A DNA stretch of 64,000 nucleotides, taken from positions 11,142,288 through 11,206,287 of the forward strand of contig NC_092676.1 in the NCBI RefSeq assembly GCF_964355755.1, in the 5' to 3' direction. A model generated the notes under the pieces. The model did no database searches and was not told the origin of the DNA. It was given only the letters and a program-made list of their open reading frames with translations. The position numbers and the translations under genes were made by a program. Origin of the DNA: Antedon mediterranea. Taxonomy: Eukaryota > Echinodermata > Crinoidea > Comatulida > Antedonidae. This document shows positions 10,546-21,579 of the stretch, in pieces (positions within the stretch are counted from its first letter, which is position 1; each line of letters opens with the position of its first letter).

Positions 10546-10685
10546 GCTAATTTGCATATGAAGGCATCAGATTTCAGAGGGTTGATTTTCTGTGTGTGAT
10601 CAGGACCATATGTACACTCATTTAAAAACAAAAAACCTTTGCTTACATTTATGTTCAAGTTTATGCTTTATTCAGTAGTTAATGA

Positions 10686-10867
10686 CAGTGACAGTTTTAA
10701 CATGGTATTAAATCGCAAGTGTTTTACTGTATTTTAGTGATAGGTATATTATTTATAGGCCTATAAAACATGAAACAAATATTTGGTTACTGAGTGGATA
10801 AAAATATATTTAAAAATTGTTCCTCTTTGTACCCATCCCCTTCCCCATCCCTCACCCCTAATGTTAC
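10686..10867. repeat. Dispersed ~180 bp repeat (inverted copy at 52264-52450)
   Basis: The string containing TTTATAGGCCTATAAAACATG, CTGAGTGGATAAAAATATAT and TTGTTCCTCTTTGTACCCAT is found in inverted orientation at 52264-52450. Both copies are AT-rich and non-coding. The flanking stretch 10868-11091 shows nothing recognisable. Confidence 0.6.
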
Positions 10868-11098
10868 ATACAAAACACAAATTGGGCTTGTTTAAATGAG
10901 TCCAAATAACAAATTTAGACTCAAGTTTCTTTTTCGGAAGTAATTCCCATGGTGCTAATTTCAGTTGAGTACATAAATCATTGTCTATGTATTCGTTTCT
11001 GTAAACGACAATGTATTATAGTCCTGCGGCGGTACGTACATTTTAAATTGCCAGTTTTTTTACGCTGAAATTACTGTGTATTCGAGAACAATCTGTGT

Positions 11099-11268
11099 CA
11101 CCCGATTCTCGTACGGTTCATGTCTAACAACAAGAAACTGCTGCGCTGTTCCATGTCAAGCGACGATAACAGGCCCATCCATATCACGCATGTGTCACTG
11201 TTGCATGTCCCAGTACTGTACTACTGTAAAACTTCATTCATCTAATGTGAAATTGTCCGCCGGCAACC
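11099..11268 (+). repeat. Left terminal inverted repeat of the 13.5 kb unit
   Basis: It starts CACCCGATTCTCGTACGG and ends near GTCCGCCGGCAACCAG, with the central phrase TGTCACTGTTGCATGTCCC. It is nearly identical to the reverse complement of 24420-24588. The apparent 68-residue peptide read through it is conserved only because both repeats are conserved. Confidence 0.75.
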
Positions 11269-11269
11269 A

Positions 11270-13970
11270 GCAGACTGAATGAATAATTTCAATTGATATT
11301 ATTTTGATCATATTTGTTAATATATTGTAATATCAGTTGCATGGACATTTCATTTACACTTTTATTAAATGCATTATTATATTTTTTTACTTGCCTGACA
11401 TATTATATCTATTAATTTTTTATTGACAGATTAAGTGATATTTTATTTTAAAAATCGCGTATCAAAAGGTCATCTTTTGACATAAATTAAAAATAATACT
11501 TACGTATAAACTATTTAAATTAAGTATAAAAAATATCAAGTGATGCATTATCCTGCCTATAATATTATATAAGCTTAGTTATATTAAAACTTAATTGTAT
11601 AGTAGATATTGTATATTATAGCGATGTAAAACTGTGTTAACAAGTTGTCGCGCCTGCTGGCCATCAACCAGCTACCACATTACGTACGTGCCGTGTGCAC
11701 CTAGATCAATTGCTGGATTGAATCGGTCTGGTCAATTCGTCCCTCATTCGTACCAATGTTAGTTAGGATCTATCTGCTTGATCAATTCCTACTTGGTTGT
11801 CTTTGTCCCTTAAAATTCTATTAAATGTACATTAAATATTGAATAAACTGACCATCTGGTAGTAGGTTATGATAGCTCTCTAGAATCCCCTAGATAGTCT
11901 TAGTCTACTAGGCTAGCCTAGTTTAGTACTACTACTAGCCTATATAGCCTAGCTAGGCTAGGCCTAGTCTAGGGCCTTTGGGCCTTGTTTAGGTAGGTAG
12001 GCCAGGCCTAGCCTACTAGACCCTCTCGCCTACCACAGGCCCTATGCCATAGCCCCAAAAAGGTTAGTAGGAAGGATGCTGGTGAACCCGTATCCAAACC
12101 AACTCGTACCCGGATGCCAACTCGTACCCAACAAGGGCCAAATTGGTCAACTCGTACTCACTTTGGCTAACCCGTACCCAAATCAACCAGTACCTAATTA
12201 TTTGGCTTACTCGTAACGGATCCTATTAAACCTATGCTAGTAGCTAAGCATAGCCGGTTGTCAAACTAATAATTAGGTTCACAGATGATGAGGGTCATTT
12301 CAAGACGATCATGACAAACTAATTAATGTACTAATTCAGGACGTTTGGGCCGCAAATTTGTTTTTTTAAATGGGAAAAGACAATCAGTTCATTCATAATA
12401 ACAACATTTTATAAAACAGATGATTATTTGTACTACTGTATTAAACAAATTTGCACATTTTTTTTCCCCTCAGTTTTGAAAAATGAGGTCAAATGATGTT
12501 ATAAATAAACGCAGTACTCAACTAAATTGAAGATTGCAAATGTAAATTAGGTAAAAAATGAATATTATTATTATAACGATAAATTTAAGTTGTTTCTCTC
12601 TTTATTATCCATGGCATGTCGAAAAGTAGGTACTGTATAAGAACTCATAAAACAGTTGATCATGGAATATTGGTTATTTAAAATATTGAAAAAGATTTTC
12701 AAACCAGAATATAAAACAACCAAGCCCAGCTAAACATTAGAACTATCAGACCCAACGGTAAGACTATTGTGCCCAACGCCTATGACTGACCCAAAACTGA
12801 AGATGATGGGCCGGCGGGCCCACAGTTCATGTGGTGCAGATTTTAATAATGAACATTTTTTTTTATGTTTGGACTGTGGTCCAAAGTATATTTCTGCCAG
12901 TCATGTCTGCTGGTAACACACCGGCAGAAAATTCTTCATGTTCTTGAAATTTGTAAAGTAAGTAAAATCATTCACAAGTTATGACAGTTTTACTGTTTTT
13001 CCCCAGTGTCCAAGTTTACACGTGCCAAACTTACGTGTTGGCTGATGTCTGATGTCAACTATCGTGTTTAATTATAAGCCAGCAAATTTGATTCACATAA
13101 TCTGATTTAACATTTAAATGTATGGAACATTTGTTAGACCTACCAACTTACTTGCTGCTAAGGCTTTCTGCTAAACCTTTTGAGGTTACAGTTATGTTTA
13201 ACACGCTAAAAATACACAGATTACGTGTAATGAAAATCTGAAAAAAAGGTATTCTGAAAAAAAGAAGCGAGTTAAAGAATCATAAATTTAGCCGATACCG
13301 TGTTGATGTGTTCTCAGGCTATAGTTTGACCTCTTGTTAAACAGTAATTATTGACAGTTAATATATATGGTAGGGTTGATGTGTAGTTTTTAAAACAAAT
13401 CGAGGGAAATACTGTATTGTTATGAATATTATACCAGCATAGGCCTAGGCATAGTGAGTAAAATTTTAACTAAAATGCTTTGAAAACTAGGCAGGCTATG
13501 GCTGCTAAGCTAGCCCTAGCCAAATAACAATTTTAATCTAAGCAAAATATTTTGGTTAAAACTTAGCATTATGGTTTTGCTACAATTATTAAGTGTATGT
13601 TGAAAAACTTATGGACGAAAAAGGCTCCACTATAAAAATCAAAATGGCGAAATGCTTGAAATCATGATATTGCAAAAATTTAGTGCCATGAAAATAAAAG
13701 ATTTTACAGTATATCATTGTAACTGTACCTGAGAGTTTTATTTTATATTAGTACAATGCCAGTACAACTTTTTGTACATGCCATGTAACTAACAAAATGA
13801 TTAGATGGTTTGTCAACAAGCTATAAATTGCTGGGTTTTTAATATTAGTTGCATTTTCAGTACAACTTGTTGAAGATAAAATACTAGCTCTAAAATACTA
13901 GTCTACTAGCTGTCTATTTTAGACTTCATAGTTTAATTACTAAACATGTCTTAATTAGGCATTATCATTT
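11270..13970. other. AT-rich spacer with low-complexity patches
   Basis: No gene is recognised. Two patches stand out. 11880-12050 is a dense run of CTAG/AGGCCTAG words. 12070-12225 is a short minisatellite built on CAACTCGTACCCAA; related CGTACCC words appear near the other end of the large unit (23475-23500, 23690-23730 and 24195). The rest is unique-looking AT-rich sequence. Confidence 0.5.
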
Positions 13971-13985
13971 TGTTTCTGTCCACAG

Positions 13986-14046
13986 TTTGTTCCTATTGAA
14001 CTTGCAGCATTTCCAGAGAAATATCATGAGGATGTTGATATTAAAA
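13986..14046 (+). other. Exon-like segment A (candidate spliced exon)
   Basis: The 61 bp segment lies between a polypyrimidine/acceptor sequence TTTCTGTCCACAG and a perfect donor GTAAGT (14047-14052). It contains GAAATATCATGAGGATGTTG, which recurs in segments B and C. An open reading (FVPIELAAFPEKYHEDVDIK) exists, but no upstream exon is recognised and coding status is unproven. Confidence 0.35.
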
Positions 14047-14322
14047 GTAAGTTGTGATTTTACTAAACAGCCATGTACAGCCAAATTTGCCTCTATTCAC
14101 TGTTTGTGCTTTGTAGTTTTATATTAGTGGCATTGCCAGTACAACTTGATGTAGGCCTACATAGCATATCAACTAACATAATATCATTAGATGATTTGTC
14201 TACTACTAGCTGTCTATTTTAACTTCATAATTTAACCATGGACCTATAAATTAATCTAATTTATAGGTCCATGATTTAACTAAGAAATATGTCCTAATCA
14301 GTCATTGTGCTTCTATCCACAG

Positions 14323-14394
14323 GTTGTCATGCATGCTATTGGAAAAAATTCCCATAGAAATGTCATGAGGATGTTGATATTGTGCACATTAAAA
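14323..14394 (+). other. Exon-like segment B (duplicate of A)
   Basis: This 72 bp segment lies between TTCTATCCACAG and GTAAGT (14395). It carries GAAATGTCATGAGGATGTTG and CACATTAAAA before the donor, paralogous to A. The flanks (ACTAGCTGTC...TTTAA upstream; CAAATTTGC...TATTCACTGTTTGT downstream) are also duplicated, giving a ~340 bp tandem unit. Confidence 0.35.
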
Positions 14395-14649
14395 GTAAGT
14401 TATGAGTCTACAGCACAGTCTAGTTTAAAGCCAAATTTGCACTTATTCACTTTGTGGTATTGTGCACAGTCAGGTAGACAGCCCAATTTGCCTCTATTCA
14501 CTGTTTGTACTGTGTAGTTGTATTGGTATTGATGCCAGTGTTTTCTATTTGTTGCATTGCCAGTGCAACTTGCTGTACATATTAACTAACATAATGATTA
14601 CATGGTTTGTCTACTAGCTGTCGATTTTAAGTTTCTTGGACTCTGTTTT

Positions 14650-15420
14650 TAATCCTTTTTGGTTTTTTTCAATGTAATTAATAAAGAACCTACTTATGTT
14701 TTAGACCTGATTTGTTGCAATAAGGATATTTCTAATAGTGTTAATTGTAATGATGACATTTTTAATTCTGATCATTCTTCTTTAACCGTACTTATACATA
14801 TTGTAATAGCATACGTGATGTTGATCATTTTGAATAATTTTCAATTTTTAAAGACTAAATAATGCTGACTGAATTGATACTTTGTATCATATACCGTGTA
14901 TTCTCTTGGAATTGTGCAATAATGTTGATGAATCTGTGTGACCTTCTAAATAATGCTGACTGAATTGATACTTTGTATCATATACCGTGTATTCTCTTGG
15001 AATTGTGCAATAATGTTGATGAATCTGTGTGACCTTTTCTATGATTTTGTTTTAGCTACTGCTTGCGATCTTGTTCCTATGTATAAACCTCGTAGGAAGC
15101 TACCTCCATTGTTTGATGCTGAACTTTTTGCTAGTGTTAAGTCCAAAGAAAAATCCTTAAATTCAAGAAGAAGTATCTTACTGATTCTGTATTACTGCTC
15201 TTGCAAATTTCAAAAAACCTTTGTAGGAGCAAGTACTACTCTTACTTACAAGCACTTGCTAATGAAATGAAATGTAACAACAACAAATTTTGGTCTTGGA
15301 TGAAGAAGTCTTATAAATCTAATTACTCTTAACCGTCAGCCTTAAATCTTGGAGGTACTTCTGTTTTTAAGCTGAGATGCTTAACAAAAGGCTGATATGT
15401 TTAACAATTATTTTCAATCA
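14650..15420 (+). pseudogene. Degenerate non-LTR retrotransposon fragment (endonuclease end)
   Basis: Translation shows the endonuclease-ending pattern PTYVLDLICCNKD...FNSDHSSLTV, then further on PPLFDAELFASVKSKEKSLN, and out of frame KFWSWMKKSYK and the SALNLGG-type linker found before the RT in CR1/L2-like LINEs. Frameshifts and stops occur throughout. A 90 bp tandem duplication lies inside it (14855-14944 and 14945-15034). The RT is absent. Confidence 0.55.
14855..15034. repeat. 90 bp direct tandem duplication
   Basis: The phrase CTAAATAATGCTGACTGAAT and everything to GAATCTGTGTGACCTT occur twice back to back with essentially no differences, so the duplication is recent. It lies within the LINE fragment. 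Confidence 0.85.
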
Positions 15421-15436
15421 ATCTTTAAAGCTACAG

Positions 15437-15490
15437 TAGTGGTCCATATGAAATATCATGAGGATGGGGATATTTTTGTGCAGATTAAAA
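15437..15490 (+). other. Exon-like segment C (third copy)
   Basis: It holds GAAATATCATGAGGATGGGG and GCAGATTAAAA followed by GTAAGTC at 15491, matching segments A and B. The acceptor side (GCTACAG) is weak. It lies about 1.05 kb after B because the LINE fragment sits between. Confidence 0.3.
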
Positions 15491-15752
15491 GTAAGTCTAC
15501 AATACAGCAGCCTAGTACAAAGCCAGATTTTCCCCTATCCACTGTTTGTGTTAATGTGTAGATACACTTGTATTCATTTCTGTGTTTTTATTTAGTTGCA
15601 ACGGCAACATTGTACATGGCATATTATTTTACACAATTAAATAGTTGGTTTCTTTAACATTATCATTTTTACTAATCATTTTATGTTATGTTGTATGTTA
15701 TTAATGTGTTGTTTCGGTGATCATGTAATTACAGTTGTATTTATTGTTACAG

Positions 15753-15910
15753 GATAAAATACAGGATTGTGTCGTGTGAATACATAAACAGACATATGAA
15801 GAAATATGGTTTGAGGATGAAATGCCATCACCCGTCCAAGACAGAATTTAGCACCTAAAAATATTCCTTAATTATGAAAAAGCATTATCAAATAAACATT
15901 TCAAAAATAA
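15753..15910 (+). other. Candidate terminal exon with polyadenylation signals
   Basis: It follows TTTATTGTTACAG (acceptor at 15752). The segment contains GATTGTGTCGTGTGAATAC, several stop codons, and AATAAA-type signals (CAAATAAAC at 15889 and CAAAAATAAAT at 15902). It could be the 3' end of a spliced transcript using segments A-C. No protein family is recognised. Confidence 0.25.
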
Positions 15911-17750
15911 ATATCAAATAATTTTAGTGGTATGTGATATTTTAGTGTGACAAAGAAATTACTGTTAATAAAATAATTTTGTATTTCGCAGAGATGTTTT
16001 AGATATTTATAGTACAAATTAATATTTTGTTTTATCAATTAACAATACAATAAATTACACGTCTTGTTGTTACTATTGATTTATATGGTATTGCAATAAA
16101 ATGTATACAACACTCCTAGTTTCTTGAGAGTATATTTTGCAACAGAGCAATGCATTATTACAGGCCTACTTTTAGTAATGTTCACTTTGTAATACCCTTG
16201 TACCAATTGATGGATGTTGCACATTATGCGAAATAATAATGGTTATAATAAGCATTATTAGTCATGTTACTGTTAAATATTCCACTAAAAGGCTGAAATG
16301 AAGAAAATCGAGAGTTCATGAAAAATGTTGTAACGTCGTCATAATGGCCACTCGAATATTCATTCATTCATTTATTTCGACAAATGGGTTCGAATAACCC
16401 CTTACCCCCCCCCCCCCCAACTCCACCCACCACAAAGTGCCCTTTTCACACAGAGACCATCAGCGAAATTGCTAGTAAATGCCTAACTCATGAGAATTAT
16501 GGCCAATTCTCCTAGCCAGCCAGACATTTTTTTCATCTACTACAGTAGGTAGACTTAAATATATTTTTTCTTCAGTTGCTTGCATTTTCCCCTTTTTAAA
16601 GAAAAAAAATGGCCACGGGTGCACTATGTAGGGTGTTATAACTGTTTTTGATAACATCCTCTTCCCATGTACCCGTATTTATGTGTAATTAATAAAATGA
16701 TATTAGGTAGTTCATTTAGACGTGTAGCTACACCTGAAAGGGTCAATTTCAATCAACTAAGTTTAATACATTTTAAAATAAGGCATTAGGCCTAATAATA
16801 GTAACATATTTTTTTATTTAGAATAATACTCTGTCTCCGTAAAAAAAAATGTTGTGTCACTTAAAGTTGTAAGATTTGCCTTCACCTATTATTATTGTAA
16901 AAGAATAATACTGTGTCATTCTTTTTGTTTTTTTAATTGTACATTATTAATAGGAGCATTTTCACTAAAAAATGAGTTCAAGTTGCATAGTGTGTTCATA
17001 GGCATCATATTTTGAAAATACAAATGGTCCAAACAATCTAAAATCTTAGTAAATTACCCAATTTTTCTACCAAAGATGAACACATACATATAAAATGCTT
17101 GTACCAAATTTGAACAAAATTGCAATTGATTAAGTATTTTTCCGCGATAGTTTTTGAATGCTGTTTTACAGTTTTATTATTAGTCCAAATAATATAAATT
17201 TCAATTACCAATACAAATCTAACTTTCCAATATAATTGTATTACAATTTTGGAATTAAATGCTGTTTTATGTGTGGAACAAACTTACACTATTAAATATT
17301 AAGTATGTGTACTAATTAGTCATTAATTAGCTATTATTTGACATTTATTTTTTCGTTATTTAAAATCTACGCGAAAAAATCGGAGAGGACGCTGTTTTGC
17401 TGGTAAATTGATATGGTTAGTGTGTGTGTTATTCTTCCGCTCGAGTATTCTTTAACTCACAGACTTCATCGCACAGGTACGGAGCTCCCAATTATTTTTG
17501 TATTCTTACACTACAGGAAAGGATATTCCATTTTGCTAAAGGAACCGTTAATTAATGCAATATGTTTATTTATTTTCAATTCATTTAATCAAGAAAGGAA
17601 ACTAATGTCTAAAAAAATAAAGTATGAAACATAATGAATTAAAATAATAAGTACTTCCAATATGAGAAAATATATTATCAATGTGTAAAATATCTAGCAA
17701 TGCATGCCTTAATAGTAAATTGACGAGTCTCACTAAATATTGTAGGCTAG
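15911..17750. other. AT-rich spacer, no gene seen
   Basis: Non-coding with many stops. It has a poly-C run near 16407-16420 and several T-rich runs. Nothing repeats elsewhere in the window as far as can be seen. 17755-17950 is more GC-rich and leads into the foldback element. Confidence 0.4.
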
Positions 17751-17955
17751 CTAGTGGTGGTTCAGTGTATGGGGAACCGGGAAGAGATTCGCTCTAGCCG
17801 CGTATGCTTATTAGTCACTCCGCGAGAGAGGTCGGCCTACGAGTAGGTCTTTTGGCCGGTCTTCTTTAGTGGGGGCCTAGCTCATGTCTACCAGAGTGCC
17901 TCGGCGGGCTCTGAGGGCTCTACCTCCTACCTATACCCAGCAGAAGGCGGGATCC

Positions 17956-18157
17956 AGTCAAGTCGCCCCATCGCAAAGTCGCCCCATACAAAGTCGCCCA
18001 ATACAAAGTCGCCCCATCGCAAAGTCGCCCCAAAACAAAGTCGCCCCGGCACAGTCGCCCCATTTCAAAGTCGCCCCATTACAAAGTCGCCCCATCGCAA
18101 ATTCGCCCCATCGCAAAGTCGCCCCAACGCAAAGTCGCCCAATCGCAAAGTCGCCCA
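17956..18157 (+). repeat. 15-16 bp tandem array, left arm of the foldback element
   Basis: About thirteen units of AGTCGCCCCATCGCAA with variants. The array is read-through in several frames, giving peptides of SQSRPIAKSP type that are artefacts of the repeat. Confidence 0.9.
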
Positions 18158-19783
18158 CGGTTTTAATCATATCGGTTGCGTTTGACATCGATTGCGTTGT
18201 TACTTTGAATGTCGTATACATTAATGTTTATCCTATTATATACATAATATGTGTTTTAATTTGTATTTTACAGGTTTTAATGGAGTGATGTGCTTTTTAA
18301 AAATCATTAAAAAAATAGTCCCTTGTTTGAAAGTTTTAAAAAGATTATCCCTGATTTATAGTTTCGAAAATGTTAATTTAATATGATTTTAAAATTAGTT
18401 ACCAGAGCCACAATTACAATTTCTTCAACCTACGCGATACCAGCTCATTTTTTAGGATAATAGCCTATAATAAATGTATAAATGTGTAGTAGGCCTTCGT
18501 ATAGATTTACAGTAGTTAAAACAATAACAGTGTTGTAAGACGAGTGTTATAGGCTACTTATTGATCATTTTGCATTTATTGACAAGTTATGTGTCTTAAT
18601 TTTATAATGACTTTTCAAAATGAATATGATTGTTTTACATGCAAGTATTAGTAAAATTAAAACGCGACATTTTGACCATGGAAAAACCATCGTACAGTAT
18701 CGTGTGCGTGTTTTTTAAAAAGGGGAATCCCCGACGGTCAGCAGAAAGACGTAGCAGCTGTGAGGAAACAGATACCAGAAGGCGCAGCTCCGATTGGATT
18801 CAGAGAATGTTTCAGATGGCGAGTCGCCTTTTATTCAACAGCACAATGATCATTTTACTGAAGAAATTTTTTTCAATCCTTTTGGTTATAGAACATTCTA
18901 ATTATAATGCCTAATAAATATCCTCATATCAGGTGTTTATTTAATTTTAAATTAAACAAGACAGTGAAGAGGCACGGAATAATACGTACACGGACGTACG
19001 ACAAATACACACACGCACGTTATCATTTACGACATATAGTGGTGATATGATGCAATTTTATAATGGGATATAATGATGGGATTGCCTTTCCAGGAGTCTT
19101 ACAATCAATGTTCACTGTAATACTATGTATATAATAGTAAACTGAATGTTTATAAATGAATTGTTTTACGTAATTTGTTGCATATAAAATAAAAGACACA
19201 GACGTAGCCTACGTTTCCTATAAAATATTTCACATTTAAATAATTATGTACTGTTAAATGACATTATGCTGGATAATACTATATCTTAAACTATGTTTAC
19301 AAATTGTCATTTTTTAAGCCACACATCTTTCTCATCATAGACCTACTGACCTGTAAAATAAAAACAAAATCAATTATTAATATAGGCCTAATAATAATAA
19401 TAAATATTCATCGACCAAAGTAAAAATAATCTAGATCGTATAACATCATTTTATCGCGACCGATTTCGAACGCGACTGATGATATCATCGTAAAACTCTG
19501 GCGGGGTTTCCCCATCTTCAGATGGTGCGTTGTAGAGTGCGACAACGGCAACGGCGGAGTAATTACGGGGGTTTCCCTCTGGTAAGCTAGCACGTTAGAG
19601 TGTGCGACCGCGGAGTGCGACCGAGTGATTAGTCGGGGGCTTCCTCTCTGATATGGGGGTGCGTGCCGATCGTGTGACCTGAGACTACATGGCGGGGCTT
19701 CCCCTTTTATGCCTACACGTTCTGTGTTATTTTGTGTATCATTGCAACATTTTACGCACTTGTAAACTATTTTTTAACGTTTT

Positions 19784-19985
19784 GGGGCGACTTTGCGATA
19801 GGGCGACTTTGTGATGGGGCGACTTTGCGATAGGGCGACTTTGCGTTGGGGCGACTTTGCGATGGGGCGACTTTGCGATAGGGCGACTGTGTCGGGGCGA
19901 CTTTGTTTTGGGGCGACTTTGCGATGGGGCGACTGTGTAAGGGGCGACTTTGTATGGGGCGACTTTGCGATGGGGCGACTTGACT
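19784..19985 (-). repeat. 15-16 bp tandem array, right arm of the foldback element
   Basis: Reverse-complement units (GGGGCGACTTTGCGAT) mirror 17956-18157. The order of the variant units near the outer edge is largely preserved, which shows that the arms are one inverted duplication, not two independent arrays. Confidence 0.9.
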
Positions 19986-20894
19986 AGCATCCCAGAAGGC
20001 AAGGCCGATGCTAGACAAGACCATTTTTAAATAGGGAAGTTACTAGTAGTTCCATTTATTTCTAGTTTAATAAATCAAATAATAACACTTATTTATACTA
20101 CCTAAACAGAAACAAATTATGAAATGTGATGAAATGAAATAATAGTTAGGCCTACTGTTACGGGAAAATATGTTATCCATGGAGTAATAAAAAATATCAA
20201 CAATAAAGTTGACGAGTCTCTGGCCAAAAACTAACTAAACTAACTCTTCTTATACTTACAGCAAAGTTGTCTCAAAGAAAGCTTGAGTCTAAATAATTTC
20301 TTTGAATACTAAAAACAGGCCTAATGATGAAGGCTGCCTAGCCTACTACATACTAGTACTGTACTAGTATGCGTTATACAAATTTAAAACCATCCATTAT
20401 TATATATTCTATAGGCCTACCTGTACGACCACCGGACGACCACTGTAAAACTAAAAGCCATGTTACAGTTTATGAAATGTTTAATCCTATAAAAAATTCA
20501 CTGTCCGTCTCAATTTCTACATTGCAGTCAAGATGGTAGCAGCCAATATTATTAAGCATCTTTATTAGTGTATCAAATCAAATTTCTCATGATTTAGAAG
20601 GTCTCTTGAAAACCTTAGAATGGTTTAGCACCACTCGCAGAGAGCGGCATGATTTAGAGGTACAATACCACCAAAGCAAAGCAATTTTTATCAGTTCACA
20701 TCATTTGTGTGCGGTAAGTAGCTTCTCAGAGATTATACCTTAATTCTCATCCTAAAAAGTACTTATTACACTTTATAACAAATTCTGTGAGAAATATATA
20801 TATATATTTTGTTTGCTGCATGGTAACATTAAAAGCTAATTTTATTGTATCATTACTAAAATATCTAATGCAGTGACGTATTTATATTTTTCAG

Positions 20895-21575
20895 CTACAG
20901 ATATGGAAAATTTATGTAAAAGTGTGGGTACCCATCAATGAGAATAATCCAGGTAATGTGTTTGTATATGTAGAGTAACATATATGTAGAATAACATATA
21001 CATAACTGTACAATATTATAGCATCATCCAAATAAATCTACTATAAAACCAATGCATCTTTAAGATAGGTAGAAACAGTTATTGGTGTGCCACCACCCTT
21101 TACCAGATCAGTCAATAATGAAATTGGCCCTTTAACTTGTAAATTGTGAAGTTGATCAACAATAAAATAATCTGGTCATTGTTATTGATATGAGCATTAA
21201 TTATTAGCTCAGATAAATCCATCCAACCGCTGCCACTCACTTTCCTATTGGACGGGGAATTGAACCTGTGAGGTGTGGGTGAAAGCCAGAATTTATTGCC
21301 GCTAAGATAAAGGGGACTTGCTTAGGAGCTAATAGGACTGTTTTTTCACACAGACTACATGTATATGATGTAATTGACATTTTATTAATTGCATTTTTTC
21401 AGGTGTATTTGATTTGGAGCACATTGTCAAAACTCGGTATAGAAGAAAAAAGAAGGAATACTTGGTATTAAGTGGATTGGGTTCCCGAGTCCGAGTGTAC
21501 CTGGGAACCATGGCAAAACATTCCACGACATTTAAGGGGGTGTGCAAGAAATAAAAAAAGCAGGAACATGTTTAC
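20895..21575 (+). pseudogene. Spliced chromodomain pseudogene (two exons)
   Basis: Exon 1 (20895-20952) follows the acceptor ATATTTTTCAG and ends at CCAG/GTAATG. Exon 2 starts at 21403 after GCATTTTTTCAG. The junction is phase 1 and joins cleanly (NENNP-G-VFDLEHIV), so the splice sites look real. Exon 2 then shows the parts of a chromodomain: EHIVKTRYRRKKKEYLV, KWIGFPSPS and TWEPWQNIPRHL. These three parts lie in three different frames: single-base losses occur after EYLV (near 21468) and after SPS (near 21499). The gene is therefore broken. Chromodomains bind methylated histone tails and occur in host chromatin proteins and some transposable-element integrases; which source applies is unclear. 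No upstream exons are identified. Confidence 0.65.
21180..21330 (-). repeat. Possible tRNA-related SINE fragment
   Basis: The minus strand carries CACAGGTTCAATTCCCCGTC, which fits a tRNA B box (GGTTCAATTCC) and a CCCCGTCC-type 3' stem. A convincing A box is missing. Confidence 0.25.
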
Positions 21576-21579
21576 TTAT

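Larger units (their letters stand above)
17956..19985. mobile_element. TU-like foldback transposon, ~2.0 kb
   Basis: Two ~200 bp arrays of a 15-16 bp unit (AGTCGCCCCATCGCAA and variants with ATACAA or AAACAA) lie in opposite orientation at 17956-18157 and 19784-19985. The outermost units match unit for unit (AGTCAAGTCGCCCCATCGC at both ends). Long inverted repeats made of ~15 bp tandem units are the design of the sea urchin TU foldback elements. The immediate flanks GGGATCC and AGCATCC agree at five of seven positions, possibly a decayed 7 bp duplication. The 1.6 kb centre has no transposase; it contains GGCGGGGTTTCCCC-like words at 19498-19700. Confidence 0.7.

Noticed and set aside
11076-11282. 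Conserved 68-residue peptide, also found at 24411-24632 on the other strand
   Set aside because: Conservation follows the DNA of the terminal inverted repeats; no start context or family.
17956-18157. Possible CRISPR array
   Set aside because: Direct short repeats without unique spacers, in a eukaryotic transposon context; the same applies to 48541-48820.
17884-18288. Open frame encoding SQSRPIAKSP repeats (also 19739-20024 on the minus strand)
   Set aside because: It is a translation of the 15-16 bp foldback arms; several frames are open at once and there is no non-repeat domain.
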